From contig NZ_CP009285.1 of NCBI RefSeq assembly GCF_000758665.1, positions 8,060,001 to 8,124,000 on the forward strand: a stretch of DNA of 64,000 nucleotides. Direction: 5' to 3'. The notes under the pieces were generated by a model, which saw only the letters and a list, made by a program, of their open reading frames with translations, ran no database searches and was not told where the DNA came from. The DNA comes from Paenibacillus borealis. Its GTDB lineage: Bacteria > Bacillota > Bacilli > Paenibacillales > Paenibacillaceae. Below are positions 9,201-17,997 of the stretch, piece after piece; position 1 is the stretch's first letter, and the number at the start of each line of letters is the position of its first letter. The position numbers were made by a program, and so were the translations under genes.

Positions 9201-10103
9201 TCAAACAATAGAGCTCCGCAATCGGCGTATGTCCCGGACCGGCGGCAGCCCAAACATCCGTGCATATTCCCTGCTAAAATGGGACGGGCTCTCGTACCCG
9301 ACCTGAAACGCAGCCTCCGCCGCATCGATCGATCCAGAGAAGAGTAGCCGGCGCGCCTCTTGTAATCGGATTTGCTTTTGAAACTGGATCGGACTCATCC
9401 CTGTGACTTCCTTAAAATAATCGTACAAAGACGAAGTGCTCATACGGGCCTCCGCCGCCAATTCCTCTACGCGCAGGGGCTGGGCAAATTCGCGATTAAG
9501 CTTCTCAACGACCCCTGCAATTCGCTGTGCATGGCTTCCGATAACTGCAAATTGTTTCAAAGATGCGCTGTTGTCATTCTGAAGCACCCTGTAAATGATC
9601 TCCTGCATGGCATAAGGCGCAAGCACCGGGATATCCCGCGGTGTTTCGACTAGTTTCAGAAGCCGCAGCACCGCATCCAGAAGCGTATCGTTCACCCGGC
9701 TTACCTTCAACCCCCGGCTGGTCTCATTTCCTGCTTGAATGGCATCGGCGGAAGCCTGAATGACACCAAGAATCTGGTTCATATCAAAAAGGATCTGAAG
9801 GCTCAAATACGGTGTTTCATTCGAGGCCTCCACCACTTGTCCTGTAATCGGTAAATGTACCGAAGCGGTTAAATAGCTGCTCGGGCCATACTGATACACC
9901 TCTTTTCCCAGCATGACCAACTTGGAACCCTGCGCCACGACGCAAAGGGAAGGCTCATAGACAGAGTATACCGGCTCGGATAACCGGGAAGAACGAATCA
10001 AGCGCAAACCGTGAATTTCCGTATTATATGTCCCGTCCCCCGGTGTGAACTTCTCGATGATCTGCAGCATTTCTCTCCTTTGTTTCTCGAACCATTCATC
10101 CAT
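9201..10103 (-). CDS. AraC-family transcriptional regulator (AraC_N cupin type)
   Basis: This is an AraC-family regulator of about 300 residues. The N-terminal ligand-binding domain (GDGTYNTEIHGLRLIRSSR, EPVYSVYEPSLCVVAQGSK) is of the AraC_N type. The C-terminal double helix-turn-helix contains LRVEELAAEARMSTSSLYDYFKEVTGMSP and AAFQVGYESPSHFSREYARMFG. An upstream ATG at 10127 has no ribosome site. The ATG at 10103 has GGGGGAG 6 bases before it and is preferred. The gene is divergent from the Atu4866-like and SDR genes, which it probably controls. This arrangement of AraC_N regulator next to an SDR is common in soil bacteria, but the inducer is unknown. Confidence 0.88.
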   Translation of the reverse strand: MDEWFEKQRREMLQIIEKFTPGDGTYNTEIHGLRLIRSSRLSEPVYSVYEPSLCVVAQGSKLVMLGKEVYQYGPSSYLTASVHLPITGQVVEASNETPYLSLQILFDMNQILGVIQASADAIQAGNETSRGLKVSRVNDTLLDAVLRLLKLVETPRDIPVLAPYAMQEIIYRVLQNDNSASLKQFAVIGSHAQRIAGVVEKLNREFAQPLRVEELAAEARMSTSSLYDYFKEVTGMSPIQFQKQIRLQEARRLLFSGSIDAAEAAFQVGYESPSHFSREYARMFGLPPVRDIRRLRSSIV

Positions 10104-10322
10104 CCTCTTCTCCCCCTTTTTATCCATAAGATAAACTTAACTTTATCCTCATCTGGAGAATTAGGCAATCATTATGTATGATCCGGCTACCGCCTTGCTT
10201 CCCGAAAGAACGATAATGAATCATGTCAGCAATGCGATACAAGGTACGGAAGTGCTGACCGCAGGAAACGAGTGACAGGGCAGAATACAGTCCAGCATTT
10301 ACAAATGGAAGGAGAACATTCA

Positions 10323-10577
10323 ATGAATACTCAAAACGAACAATCCCATCCCTATCTCGGCATGTGGGTGACAAAAGACGGTTATATCCGGCATGAGTTG
10401 CTGCCGAACGGGCGGTATGACGAAGCACGTGGAAAACGGAAGAGCGCTTATCAAGGCAGATATACCATCGTAGGCGACCATATCGAATATATGGATGACA
10501 CAGGGTTTACAGCGGACGGCGATTTCCGCGATTCGGTGCTCTACCACGCAGGCATGGTTCTCTACTATGAAAAATAG
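10323..10577 (+). CDS. Atu4866-domain small protein
   Basis: This 84-residue protein matches the Atu4866 family of small beta-barrel proteins with no known activity. It shows the characteristic GMWVTKDGYIRHELLPNGRYDEARG, AYQGRYTIVGDHIEYMDDTG and FTADGDF segments. GGAAGGAG lies 7 bases before the ATG. It is the first gene of a two-gene unit with the SDR gene 56 bases downstream and is divergent from the AraC regulator. In such loci it is usually assumed to bind a small molecule. That is inference. Confidence 0.85.
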   Translation: MNTQNEQSHPYLGMWVTKDGYIRHELLPNGRYDEARGKRKSAYQGRYTIVGDHIEYMDDTGFTADGDFRDSVLYHAGMVLYYEK

Positions 10578-10633
10578 CGGAAAGTAGTCATTTTCATTAT
10601 GGCGTTAATTTAAATCAAAAGGAGAATTGTGCA

Positions 10634-11371
10634 ATGTCCGAAATCAATGGCAAAGTAGTTATGATTACAGGAGCAAGTAGTGGGATTGGCGAAGCAACGG
10701 CGAAGCTTCTCGCCAGCCGGGGAGCCCATGTCGTCATTGGGGCCAGACGCGTGGACAGATTGGAAGCTCTGGCATCCCTCATTGAAGCCGAAGGTGGCTC
10801 CGTCGCTTATCAACAGTTGGACGTTACAAATATCGGTCAGATGCAGGCAATCATCCGCTTGGCACAGAGCCGGTTTGGTCGTGTTGATGTGGTAGTGAAC
10901 AACGCCGGTGTGATGCCTCTCTCTCCTTTGGAAGCTTTGAAGGTTGAGGAATGGAACCGAATGATCGATGTCAATATCCGTGGGGTTCTCCACGGCATTG
11001 CTGCGGGTCTCCCCGTTATGAAAGAGCAACAATCCGGTCACATAATTAATGTGGCTTCCATCGGAGCCTACGCGGTCACGCCGACGGCAGCGGTATATTG
11101 TGCGACCAAATACGCCGTTCGCGCCATCACGGAAGGTTTACGACAGGAGGTTGGTAATAGCATCCGGGTAACGCTCGTTTCTCCCGGTGTGACGGAATCC
11201 GAGCTCGCTGAGAGCATTTCAGACGACGAAGCCAAGGAAATGATGAAAACGTACCGGCGTGATGCCCTCCCGGCTACCGCCATAGCCCGTGCCATCGCTT
11301 ATGCGATAGAGCAGCCGGCAGACGTTGACGTGAACGAGCTGATTGTCCGGCCTACAGCCCAGCTTGCCTGA
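10634..11371 (+). CDS. SDR-family NAD(P)-dependent oxidoreductase
   Basis: This is a 245-residue classical short-chain dehydrogenase. It has the cofactor-binding TGASSGIGEA, the adenine-ring NNAG motif (VVNNAGVMPLSP), a catalytic Ser in INVASIGAY, and the active-site YCATKYA (Tyr-x3-Lys). The GARR at the end of beta-2 suggests NADP preference. AAAGGAG lies 8 bases before the ATG. It follows the Atu4866-like gene and ends in a strong terminator at 11383. The substrate cannot be read from sequence. Confidence 0.92.
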   Translation: MSEINGKVVMITGASSGIGEATAKLLASRGAHVVIGARRVDRLEALASLIEAEGGSVAYQQLDVTNIGQMQAIIRLAQSRFGRVDVVVNNAGVMPLSPLEALKVEEWNRMIDVNIRGVLHGIAAGLPVMKEQQSGHIINVASIGAYAVTPTAAVYCATKYAVRAITEGLRQEVGNSIRVTLVSPGVTESELAESISDDEAKEMMKTYRRDALPATAIARAIAYAIEQPADVDVNELIVRPTAQLA

Positions 11372-11382
11372 CGCTATCATTG

Positions 11383-11414
11383 CCCCCTCAACCACTCCAA
11401 AGCGGTTGAGGGGG
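11383..11414 (+). terminator. terminator after SDR gene
   Basis: A perfect 11-bp stem, CCCCCTCAACC/GGTTGAGGGGG, with a 10-base loop is followed by ATTCTTCT. Confidence 0.85.
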
Positions 11415-11562
11415 ATTCTTCTATTGACGATTCATTCGAAAGCCGCCTACAGGAGATGATCGGAACGTTGTTCAGAAATAGGATGGATTCCTTTATCCAA
11501 AGGATAAAACTAAGAGCGCAGCCTATCAGCGGGATGACGGCTGAGATTGCACCATCATGATT

Positions 11563-12843
11563 TCAGGCCTTCGCCAATTTCTGAATACCGCGCTGCCATA
11601 CTTCGCGGACCGATAACGTATCTGAAATATGGGTCGTCGGATCGCCGTCAACCCACACCAAGTCAGCTCTTGCCCCTTCCACAATACGACCGCGGTCATC
11701 CAAGCCGAAGCGGCGAGCCGTCTTCGAAGTTGCTGACTGAAGGGCTTCTACAGGTGTGAATCCCGCTTCCACCAATAGCTGCATTTCATGGTGTACACTT
11801 ACTCCATGGGCAAGTCCGCCAAGCGTTGGTACCGGTACAGAGACATCCGTACCTACCAGAATGTCTACACCTGCGTGGTGAAGGTCCATTACGTTCCGAT
11901 AGTTGTCCTCCATACTGCCTTGCGGGTAGGTATTGAAGCTGGCATTCAGAGTATCAATCCATTCCGGACTAAGCTTGGAACTCACACGCGGATCTTCCGC
12001 TATTTCCGAAGCGGGTTTACCGATAATTGAGGAGTTCAAGACGAGACATGGCGTAACAAAAGCACCCGCCTCCGCAATCATTCTCACCAGTTCCGGAGTC
12101 GTTTCAGGTCGGTCGATGAATAAGTGAGCGAGTCCCTCGACTCCAACCTCTATCGCTTGCCGGGAGGATTCCGCAGTCAATACATGGGCAATCGCAATCT
12201 TGTGATGCCGATGCGCTTCCTCTACAGCCGCTCTCAGAATGTCCTGGCTTAAGACCGGCAGTCCAGGCGCTGCTAATACGGTTCCTTCTTCGATCATAAT
12301 CTTGATATAGTCAGCTCCATCTCTAACTTGATCACCCACGAATGTTATAGCTTCGTCCGGGGTTGATAACGAAGGAGCCTCTCCATGATCATGTGCATGA
12401 GCGGCCAACAGGGCATTCCGATCTTCTTCACTCATCTTCTCCAATTCCTTCAGTACAAAATCAGGAATTTCTCCGTCTCCAGGCATGAGTTCATCCGGAT
12501 GACCACCGGGAGGTGTGACCCCCATCCCTGCAGATCGTACATCGGCAATATCCTCGATCCCTTTCAATTGTGTCTCGCGGCCATTTTTCGTGAATCCGCC
12601 CATCATTTCTAGTTCTGTCGTAACTCCGAATTGCAGAGCGTCCCGCAGGCCTTCCACGGAAGTGTGAACATGCGCATCGATCAGACCGGGAAGCAAAGTC
12701 CCTCCTTCAGCATCGATAATGATCGCATCTTCGGGAATCTCACCGCCCACCGATATAATCTTCTCGCCTTCGATCAGGACCGTTTCGGCTCCAATCACTT
12801 TCTCGCCGTCAAAAATTCTTGCATTGGTAATTGCAGTAATCAT
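11563..12843 (-). CDS. amidohydrolase (imidazolonepropionase/prolidase-like)
   Basis: This is a 426-residue metal-dependent hydrolase of the amidohydrolase superfamily. It has the beta-sandwich start ITNARIFDGEKVIGAETVLI and the first metal motif LIDAHVHT (HxH). Later metal ligands lie in HKIAIAHVL and EGLAHLFID, the catalytic Asp is in ILVGTDVSV, and the superfamily C-terminus is GRIVEGARADLVWVDGDP. A His/Asp-rich stretch (AAHAHDHGEAP) lies mid-protein. The cytoplasmic substrate is unknown. The gene is divergent from a MarR regulator whose operator lies inside this gene's promoter spacer, so it is the direct target of that regulator. Confidence 0.88.
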   Translation of the reverse strand: MITAITNARIFDGEKVIGAETVLIEGEKIISVGGEIPEDAIIIDAEGGTLLPGLIDAHVHTSVEGLRDALQFGVTTELEMMGGFTKNGRETQLKGIEDIADVRSAGMGVTPPGGHPDELMPGDGEIPDFVLKELEKMSEEDRNALLAAHAHDHGEAPSLSTPDEAITFVGDQVRDGADYIKIMIEEGTVLAAPGLPVLSQDILRAAVEEAHRHHKIAIAHVLTAESSRQAIEVGVEGLAHLFIDRPETTPELVRMIAEAGAFVTPCLVLNSSIIGKPASEIAEDPRVSSKLSPEWIDTLNASFNTYPQGSMEDNYRNVMDLHHAGVDILVGTDVSVPVPTLGGLAHGVSVHHEMQLLVEAGFTPVEALQSATSKTARRFGLDDRGRIVEGARADLVWVDGDPTTHISDTLSVREVWQRGIQKLAKA

Positions 12844-12888
12844 TGCGTTTCCCTCCAGTATGATATGAATGTAATCTTTATAGATAGA

Positions 12889-12917
12889 ACTATAATAGTT
12901 AGAAATCTAACTGTCAA
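12889..12917 (-). promoter_or_regulatory. amidohydrolase promoter with MarR operator filling the spacer
   Basis: On the minus strand a perfect -35 TTGACA (12912-12917) and -10 TATAGT (12889-12894) are separated by 17 bases. The inverted repeat GTTAGA-AA-TCTAAC (12898-12911) occupies almost the whole spacer. A bound MarR dimer would exclude RNA polymerase. Confidence 0.8.
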
Positions 12918-12949
12918 TATGTAATCTGTTAGAATGTATTATTGTGTAA

Positions 12950-13001
12950 TTGACAGTTAGATGAAAGGACATTATGATTTTCTTAAAGTTAGAATTCTAA
13001 G
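12950..13001 (+). promoter_or_regulatory. marR promoter and second operator
   Basis: TTGACA (12950-12955), 17 bases, then TATGAT (12973-12978) form a near-consensus promoter. The palindrome TTAGAATTCTAA (12989-13000) is at the expected start of transcription. It matches the operator in the divergent promoter (TTAGA-N2-TCTAA), pointing to autoregulation. Confidence 0.78.
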
Positions 13002-13016
13002 TATAGAAAGGGAACT

Positions 13017-13457
13017 GTGTGCATTATGACAGAACATGTTTCGCTTACCCCCTATTCGGATTTAATCCGATCCATTGGAATGAAGATTAGAAGCATGGCG
13101 AACGCCCGATTGTCGGAGCTGGGCCTGAACGCTCAGCAGGGGCAAATGATGGGCTATATTTTTGAACATCAAGACAAAGGGGTGATCCAGAAGGATCTGG
13201 CTGAACATTTCAACCGGAAGGGTGCCACCATCACCAGTATGCTTCAAGGGCTGGAGAAAAAGGGATACATCAAGCGGGTGATTCCGGAAGATAATGAGCG
13301 CCAGAAAAAAATATATTTATTGAAAAAAGGGAGCGACCTCGTTGAAGAATTCAACACCATATTCATGGAAGTCGAAAAGAGCATTACCCAAGGCCTTACC
13401 GAAGCAGAAAGTGAGTCCCTCAAGAAATTACTAATTAAAGTAAAGGTCACCATGTAG
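13017..13457 (+). CDS. MarR-family repressor
   Basis: This is a MarR/SlyA-type winged-helix regulator of about 146 residues. It has GLNAQQGQMMGYIFEH, the recognition region KDLAEHFNRKGATITSML, the wing KKGYIKRVIPEDNERQKKIYL, and a C-terminal dimerisation helix. Two starts are possible. GTG at 13017 lies 3 bases after AAAGGGA, and ATG at 13026 lies 12 bases after it. Neither spacing is ideal, and the protein differs by only three residues. It probably represses itself and the amidohydrolase, given the shared TTAGA-TCTAA operators, and would be released by a small phenolic-type or similar ligand. Confidence 0.88.
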   Translation: MCIMTEHVSLTPYSDLIRSIGMKIRSMANARLSELGLNAQQGQMMGYIFEHQDKGVIQKDLAEHFNRKGATITSMLQGLEKKGYIKRVIPEDNERQKKIYLLKKGSDLVEEFNTIFMEVEKSITQGLTEAESESLKKLLIKVKVTM

Positions 13458-13465
13458 TAGCGGTC

Positions 13466-13600
13466 ATGGATGCTAAGGTCAAGTTGAGCCAGCACAAAGA
13501 TGCGGTGGAATATTTCCTCTAACTTCGTGCAGTTGATGCTGGCCAGCTTACCACTTTCCTCCTTGAATTGCTGAAAGAAGCAATGCTCCAGTTCAACTAA
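13466..13600 (+). pseudogene. possible degraded transposase-like fragment
   Basis: A 45-codon frame reads MDAKVKLSQHKDAVEYFL, stop, LRAVDAGQLTTFLLELLKEA, MLQFN, stop. The LLELLKEAM segment recalls the N-terminus of some IS256-type transposases, but it is too short to be sure. No ribosome site and no terminal repeats are visible. Alternatively it is plain intergenic DNA. Confidence 0.2.
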
Positions 13601-13661
13601 GTTAACCCTTGAGCCTTTCCAGTGTTACCATAGCCCGAAACCCATCGGAACAGTTAACTTC

Positions 13662-14558
13662 CTAAACCCGTCCTTTCGACTGCTCTCGGACCAGGGAGAG
13701 GAATGCTTCCGCTGCCGGCGACAACGTCTCCTGCTGCCGGATACAGACGGCAATTGGATTCAGCAGCGAAGCGCCTTTGACCATCACACGGCCCACTTCT
13801 CCGCGTTCCACATTGTCCCTTACAGCCAGGGAGGAGATAAAGATGGCTCCGTAGCCCGCTATGACGGCCCGAACCATCTCGTTCACCCCGTTAAATTGCA
13901 GACCGACCTTGGGAGGATTCACGTTCAAGGCCCGGCACAAGGAGAAAAGACGCTCCCGGGTAGAGCTTCCCTCTTCACGCAGAATGAAGGGAACCCTCAT
14001 CATTTCCGATAATGTAATTTCCTTCCCGGCATAAGGATGGTTTTTGGGTACAATAAACCAGAGCTCGTCCTCCAGAAGCTCCTCCCATTCGATGCCCGGT
14101 TGCTCCTCCCAGCCGCCTCCGTAGACGGCTACCTCCGCATCATACTGCAGTAGCCCCTCCACCGCTTCCTTGGAGTTGGCCGTGGTCAAGACCACCTCCA
14201 CAGAAGGATGCTCCTGCTTGAAGAGAGCAAGCCATTCCGGCAGCAGCAGATTGGCTGGCAGATAGGTGGCGACGATCCGCAGGATACCGCTGAACCCGGC
14301 CTTGTATTCCCGGACCACTTCATCCAGCTCCCGCTCGAGCGCAAACAGCCGTTTGGCGTGGCTGGCCAGCATTAGGCCCGCATCGGTCAATAAAATGCCA
14401 CGCCCCTTGGAGACCAACAGCTGGATACCCAGCTCCTTCTCCAGGTTTCGTATTTGGGCAGTAACCGCAGGCTGGCTGATCCGCAGCTCCTCCGCGGCGC
14501 GGGTGACTCCGCCTTTTTCGGCGATGGTGTGGAATATTTTAAGAGCATGAAGATTCAT
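13662..14558 (-). CDS. LysR-family transcriptional regulator
   Basis: This is a 298-residue LysR-type regulator. The N-terminal winged HTH reads LHALKIFHTIAEKGGVTRAA and ELRISQPAVTAQIRNLEKEL. The periplasmic-binding-like effector domain follows from about residue 90 (GILRIVATYLPANLLLPEWL, EVAVYGGGWEE, VPFILREEGSSTRE, GYGAIFISSLAVRD). It is divergent from pyruvate kinase with a 138-base shared control region holding a LysR-type palindrome. Control of pyk by a three-carbon or phosphorylated sugar signal is a reasonable inference but is not shown by the sequence. Confidence 0.9.
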   Translation of the reverse strand: MNLHALKIFHTIAEKGGVTRAAEELRISQPAVTAQIRNLEKELGIQLLVSKGRGILLTDAGLMLASHAKRLFALERELDEVVREYKAGFSGILRIVATYLPANLLLPEWLALFKQEHPSVEVVLTTANSKEAVEGLLQYDAEVAVYGGGWEEQPGIEWEELLEDELWFIVPKNHPYAGKEITLSEMMRVPFILREEGSSTRERLFSLCRALNVNPPKVGLQFNGVNEMVRAVIAGYGAIFISSLAVRDNVERGEVGRVMVKGASLLNPIAVCIRQQETLSPAAEAFLSLVREQSKGRV

Positions 14559-14576
14559 AAGAGGACCTGCCTTCTA

Positions 14577-14590
14577 CATCAAAATTGATG
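14577..14590. promoter_or_regulatory. LysR-type palindrome between lysR and pyk
   Basis: CATCAA-AA-TTGATG is a perfect inverted repeat 19 bases upstream of the lysR start. Half-site TGATGAAT recurs at 14586 and 14617, as expected for a LysR recognition plus activation site. Confidence 0.6.
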
Positions 14591-14696
14591 AATAGCGAAA
14601 ATATATATATTTTTCTGATGAATCGTTATGCTTTATTGTATGGGTTAGAGAAAGTTTTCACAAGAGGTCAATGTTAAATATAAGGAGAGAAAAGTC

Positions 14697-16127
14697 ATGT
14701 GCAAAACTAAAATCGTCTGCACCATCGGTCCCTCCAGCGACAGCCCCGAAATGCTCCGGAAGATGATCCAAGCCGGTATGAACGTCGCCCGCCTGAACTT
14801 CGCCCACGGAGAGCTGGATGAGCATGCGGAGCGCATCCGCCGCATCCGGGAAGCAGCCAAGGAGCTGAACCAATACGTTGCCGTCCTGCTCGACATCAAA
14901 GGTCCGGAAATCCGCATCGGCAAAATGGCCTCGGACTATGCGGAGCTGGTACCGGGTGAAGCCGTGGTTCTGACCACCGAGGAAGTGCTCGGCACCAAGG
15001 ACCGCATTCAAGTCACCTACAAGCAGCTGCCCCAAGATGTGAAGCCCGGCAGCATCATCCTGATCGATGACGGTCTGGTCCGATTGGAGGTCGTAAAGAC
15101 CGAAGGCACCGAGATCACCTGCCTCATCAAGAACGGCGGCAAGCTGAAGCAGCGCAAGGGCGTCAACGTTCCCGGCGTCAAAACCAGCCTTCCCGGTGTA
15201 ACAGAGAAGGACATCCGGCATATTAAGTTCGGCATTGAGCAGAGCATCGATATCATCGCCCAATCCTTCGTCCGCAAAGCCGAAGACATTCTCGAAATCA
15301 AACGTATTCTCAACGAGCACAAGGCCGGCCATATCCAAGTCATCGCCAAGATCGAAAATGACGAGGGCGTGGAGAACCTGGACGCCATTCTGAGCGTAGC
15401 CGACGGCCTGATGGTTGCCCGTGGCGATCTGGGCGTAGACCTGCCGGTGGAGGACGTGCCGCTGGTTCAGAAAGACATGATCAGGAAGTGCAACCTGGCC
15501 GGTAAACCAGTCATCACCGCCACCCACATGCTGGAGTCCATGCAGATCAACCCGCGTCCGACCCGTGCAGAAGCAGGCGATGTCGCCAACGCCATCTTCG
15601 ACGGCACCGATTCCGTCATGCTGTCCGGTGAATCGGCCGCAGGCAAGTACCCGCTGGAGTCCGTCGAGACCATGGCCCGCATCGCCGCCCGCGCCGAGTC
15701 TGTCCTGGGGCGCTACGGCCGCTACAGCTTTGAGGGTGAAGAGGCTTCCAGTGACGTAACCGGATCCATCGGCGAAGCCGTTGCCCGCACCGCTCTCATG
15801 CTCTCTGCCAAGGCCATTCTCGCCCTGACCGAGAGCGGCTTTACCGCCCGGATGATCGCCAAGCACAAGCCGGCTGCACCGGTCATCGCCATATCCACCA
15901 AGGAGAGTGTGCTGTACGCCTTGTCCTTGACCTGGGGGGTAACCCCGCTGCTCCGCAGCGAGTCCGCTTCCAGCACTGATGCAGCCGTAGCAGCCGCCGT
16001 TGAACTGGCCAAGTCGGCCGGTTACGTACAAGATGGCGACCTGGTGGTCATCACCGCCGGTGTCCCTGCAGGCTGCACCGGAACCACCAATCTGCTGCGG
16101 GTTCACCAAGTAGGCGAAGCGCTCTAA
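14697..16127 (+). CDS. pyk: pyruvate kinase (short form)
   Basis: This 476-residue pyruvate kinase catalyses PEP + ADP to pyruvate + ATP in glycolysis. It contains KTKIVCTIGPSSDSPEMLRK and MNVARLNFAHGELDEH (usually NFSHG). Further motifs are LLDIKGPEIRIG, the catalytic-Lys/metal segment VIAKIENDEGVENLD, GDLGVDLP, and the signature NPRPTRAEAGDVANAIFDGTDSVMLSGESAAGKYP. It lacks the extra C-terminal PEP-utiliser-like domain found on the main Bacillus enzyme, so it may be a second isozyme. AAGGAG lies 9 bases before the ATG. Codons end strongly in C or G (ATC, GTC, ACC, GCC), unlike the A/T-leaning neighbours. This suggests high-expression bias or transfer. The gene is monocistronic, has its own terminator, and is divergent from a LysR regulator. 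Confidence 0.95.
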   Translation: MCKTKIVCTIGPSSDSPEMLRKMIQAGMNVARLNFAHGELDEHAERIRRIREAAKELNQYVAVLLDIKGPEIRIGKMASDYAELVPGEAVVLTTEEVLGTKDRIQVTYKQLPQDVKPGSIILIDDGLVRLEVVKTEGTEITCLIKNGGKLKQRKGVNVPGVKTSLPGVTEKDIRHIKFGIEQSIDIIAQSFVRKAEDILEIKRILNEHKAGHIQVIAKIENDEGVENLDAILSVADGLMVARGDLGVDLPVEDVPLVQKDMIRKCNLAGKPVITATHMLESMQINPRPTRAEAGDVANAIFDGTDSVMLSGESAAGKYPLESVETMARIAARAESVLGRYGRYSFEGEEASSDVTGSIGEAVARTALMLSAKAILALTESGFTARMIAKHKPAAPVIAISTKESVLYALSLTWGVTPLLRSESASSTDAAVAAAVELAKSAGYVQDGDLVVITAGVPAGCTGTTNLLRVHQVGEAL

Positions 16128-16132
16128 AAAGT

Positions 16133-16176
16133 AAAACATCCGTGGCAGGAGCCTATCGCACCTGCTACGGATGTTT
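16133..16176 (+). terminator. pyk terminator
   Basis: AAAACATCCGT pairs with ACGGATGTTTT, with inner CAGG/CCTG, and a T-run follows. Confidence 0.85.
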
Positions 16177-16291
16177 TTGGTTTACCCTGCGTCCCTATGC
16201 GGGCTTGTCGGTGATCCTCTACCGTTGTTTGAATTGTCATTGAATACATCAAAAGGAATTCGTTCTGTTAGGTCACAGCCACTTACCTTAA

Positions 16292-16960
16292 TTAGAGCGT
16301 CTCAACCAACTTCCGAATCTTTGAGCGGGAAATTAAATATAAAGGACCCATTGTTTCAATTTTGCCGTCCTTTACTCGTATAGCGCTCTCCTGTTCTGCC
16401 GCATAAACATCAATCTCTTCAGACAAGGGGAACAGGTAGCCTTGAACAAACGTGGCGTAGCCCCGTTTAGAATGAGATTCATAGGCAAAATCATCAAAGC
16501 CAATACCATCATAAATAGTACTTGTTTCAACTTCATGGCCCGTGTCATTCAAGCTTAACCATTGAGCAGACATGTTTAGCGCACCTGCGCTGGCACCCAG
16601 TATAACGGCATTGCTGTTCTTAATAACATCCGCTAATTCATAAGCCGCCAAGAAATCCTTCTGCAAAACAGGATACCCGCCGCATAAAAAAATGACAGAA
16701 GCGTTCTGAATGAAGCGCCGGGCATCTTCCTTCTGCATGCGGTAATCAATGAAATGATATTCCTCAAAAATAATATTAGCCTGATTCAGCCATGTCCATT
16801 CAGAAATATCATCCAAGTTAATTTGCTCATCTGTGTAAACAGACGGGTCAGCGCTAATCATAACAAGCGATTGTCTGTCTTGGATATCCTCCTGCAAACA
16901 ATGGACCAGCTTCTCTGGAAAAAATTTGTTAAACCAACTGAAATAGTAGTGAGTACTCAA
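16292..16960 (-). CDS. peptidase E-like (S51 family) protein
   Basis: This 222-residue protein has the class I glutamine amidotransferase-like fold of peptidase family S51. It has the FLCGGYP loop and the nucleophile elbow ILGASAGALNMS (catalytic Ser in GASAG). A His (YESHSKRGYATFVQG) lies where the family places its catalytic His. S51 enzymes cleave aspartyl dipeptides or process cyanophycin, but the substrate is not evident here. The start is TTG at 16960, with GGAGG 8 bases upstream. No better ATG lies downstream that keeps the first strand. Confidence 0.82.
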   Translation of the reverse strand: MSTHYYFSWFNKFFPEKLVHCLQEDIQDRQSLVMISADPSVYTDEQINLDDISEWTWLNQANIIFEEYHFIDYRMQKEDARRFIQNASVIFLCGGYPVLQKDFLAAYELADVIKNSNAVILGASAGALNMSAQWLSLNDTGHEVETSTIYDGIGFDDFAYESHSKRGYATFVQGYLFPLSEEIDVYAAEQESAIRVKDGKIETMGPLYLISRSKIRKLVETL

Positions 16961-16999
16961 ACTTAATTACCTCCATATGTATTATTTCTAGCGCACTTC

Positions 17000-17893
17000 T
17001 TAATTAGCCTCATTAAAGCGGTTTAATTTAGCTTCAGCCGTCAGCATGGCGCCGTTAAGAATAAGATTATTTCCGTCATTCCGGACCCTTGTTCTGAAAT
17101 ACAGGCTGCGCACGAAATTTTTCCCGTTTACTCTGGCGATTCTCTGCGCGCGCGTATCCGGCCATTCCGTACACTTCGACAAGCTATGAATCCAGTCGGC
17201 AATCTCCTGCTGCGGAAGCAGTGCTTCGCTAATCATCGTGTCCACAATGCTGGCCATGCGCTCGTCTTCCTCCTCGTCAAAAATCCGGGCACCGTTATGC
17301 AGCATCCTTGTAATCGCCCCCAGTACCTCGTGCCGCAACACATTATCGCTTTCCGGACAGCGGATCAGCTCCTCGAGGGCATCTGCCCCGTGAGCCGCGG
17401 CATGAGCCCAGCCTTCAACTGCCAGATAACCGCGCAGGTCCTTCTCCTTCCGGTAGTAGCGAAGCAGCGAATGCTTTAGATGCTGGAACTCATTTGGAGT
17501 CAAGAATGAATTATCCCTGTGCCGCTGTACAATAAGAGCGATAGGCAGAACCGCAAACGCCCTGGTGAGTACGCTGTGATCGCCCTCGCTTCCAATCCGA
17601 TAGAACAAATGCCGGTCATCCATCAGGACAGCCAAAAGTTGCCGCATTTCCTCACAGGAGAACTTATTATCGCGCTTCAGCCATATGTGAAAAGTGGAAT
17701 AGATATGCTCACGAAGCTCCGGCTCCGGGTCGCCGATATGCCGCAGCATCAGACAGGTAAAGTCTTGTAACCTTTCTCCCTCACGCAGGATATAGCGTTC
17801 CTCCTCCAATCTTTCCAGCTTCCGTATCAGTTCTGTTCGTGTGTCCTCCGTACCCCATTCATTGCAATCATCGTGCACAATGCCGGCTTTCAT
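17000..17893 (-). CDS. DUF2785 domain protein
   Basis: This 297-residue all-helical protein matches DUF2785. The diagnostic segment is DLRGYLAVEGWAHAAAHGADALEELI, followed by GARIFDEEEDERMA. Its function is unknown. The fold suggests a HEAT-like solenoid, and no catalytic motif is obvious. AGGAGTG lies 12 bases before the ATG. It is followed 39 bases downstream by the S51 gene on the same strand, so the two could share a transcript, and it is preceded by a WYL regulator gene that has its own terminator. Confidence 0.85.
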   Translation of the reverse strand: MKAGIVHDDCNEWGTEDTRTELIRKLERLEEERYILREGERLQDFTCLMLRHIGDPEPELREHIYSTFHIWLKRDNKFSCEEMRQLLAVLMDDRHLFYRIGSEGDHSVLTRAFAVLPIALIVQRHRDNSFLTPNEFQHLKHSLLRYYRKEKDLRGYLAVEGWAHAAAHGADALEELIRCPESDNVLRHEVLGAITRMLHNGARIFDEEEDERMASIVDTMISEALLPQQEIADWIHSLSKCTEWPDTRAQRIARVNGKNFVRSLYFRTRVRNDGNNLILNGAMLTAEAKLNRFNEAN

Positions 17894-17967
17894 TTAGTCG
17901 CTTCACTCCTAGCCTAGTTATAGCGGGCGTTATTCATTCCTCCCGTCGATATCCCCACTATAAAACA

Positions 17968-17997
17968 CAATGACTGACACCAGGGCGTCAGTCATTG
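17968..17997 (-). terminator. terminator overlapping the stop codon of the WYL regulator
   Basis: A perfect 11-bp stem, CAATGACTGAC/GTCAGTCATTG, has an 8-base loop. On the minus strand TGTTTTAT follows. The stop codon of the gene at 17988 is within the first arm. Confidence 0.75.

Noticed and set aside
14658..16139. 493-codon open frame antisense to pyruvate kinase, covering the whole gene
   Set aside because: It is a by-product of the G/C-ending codons of pyk on the other strand. It has low-complexity composition and no domain or ribosome site.
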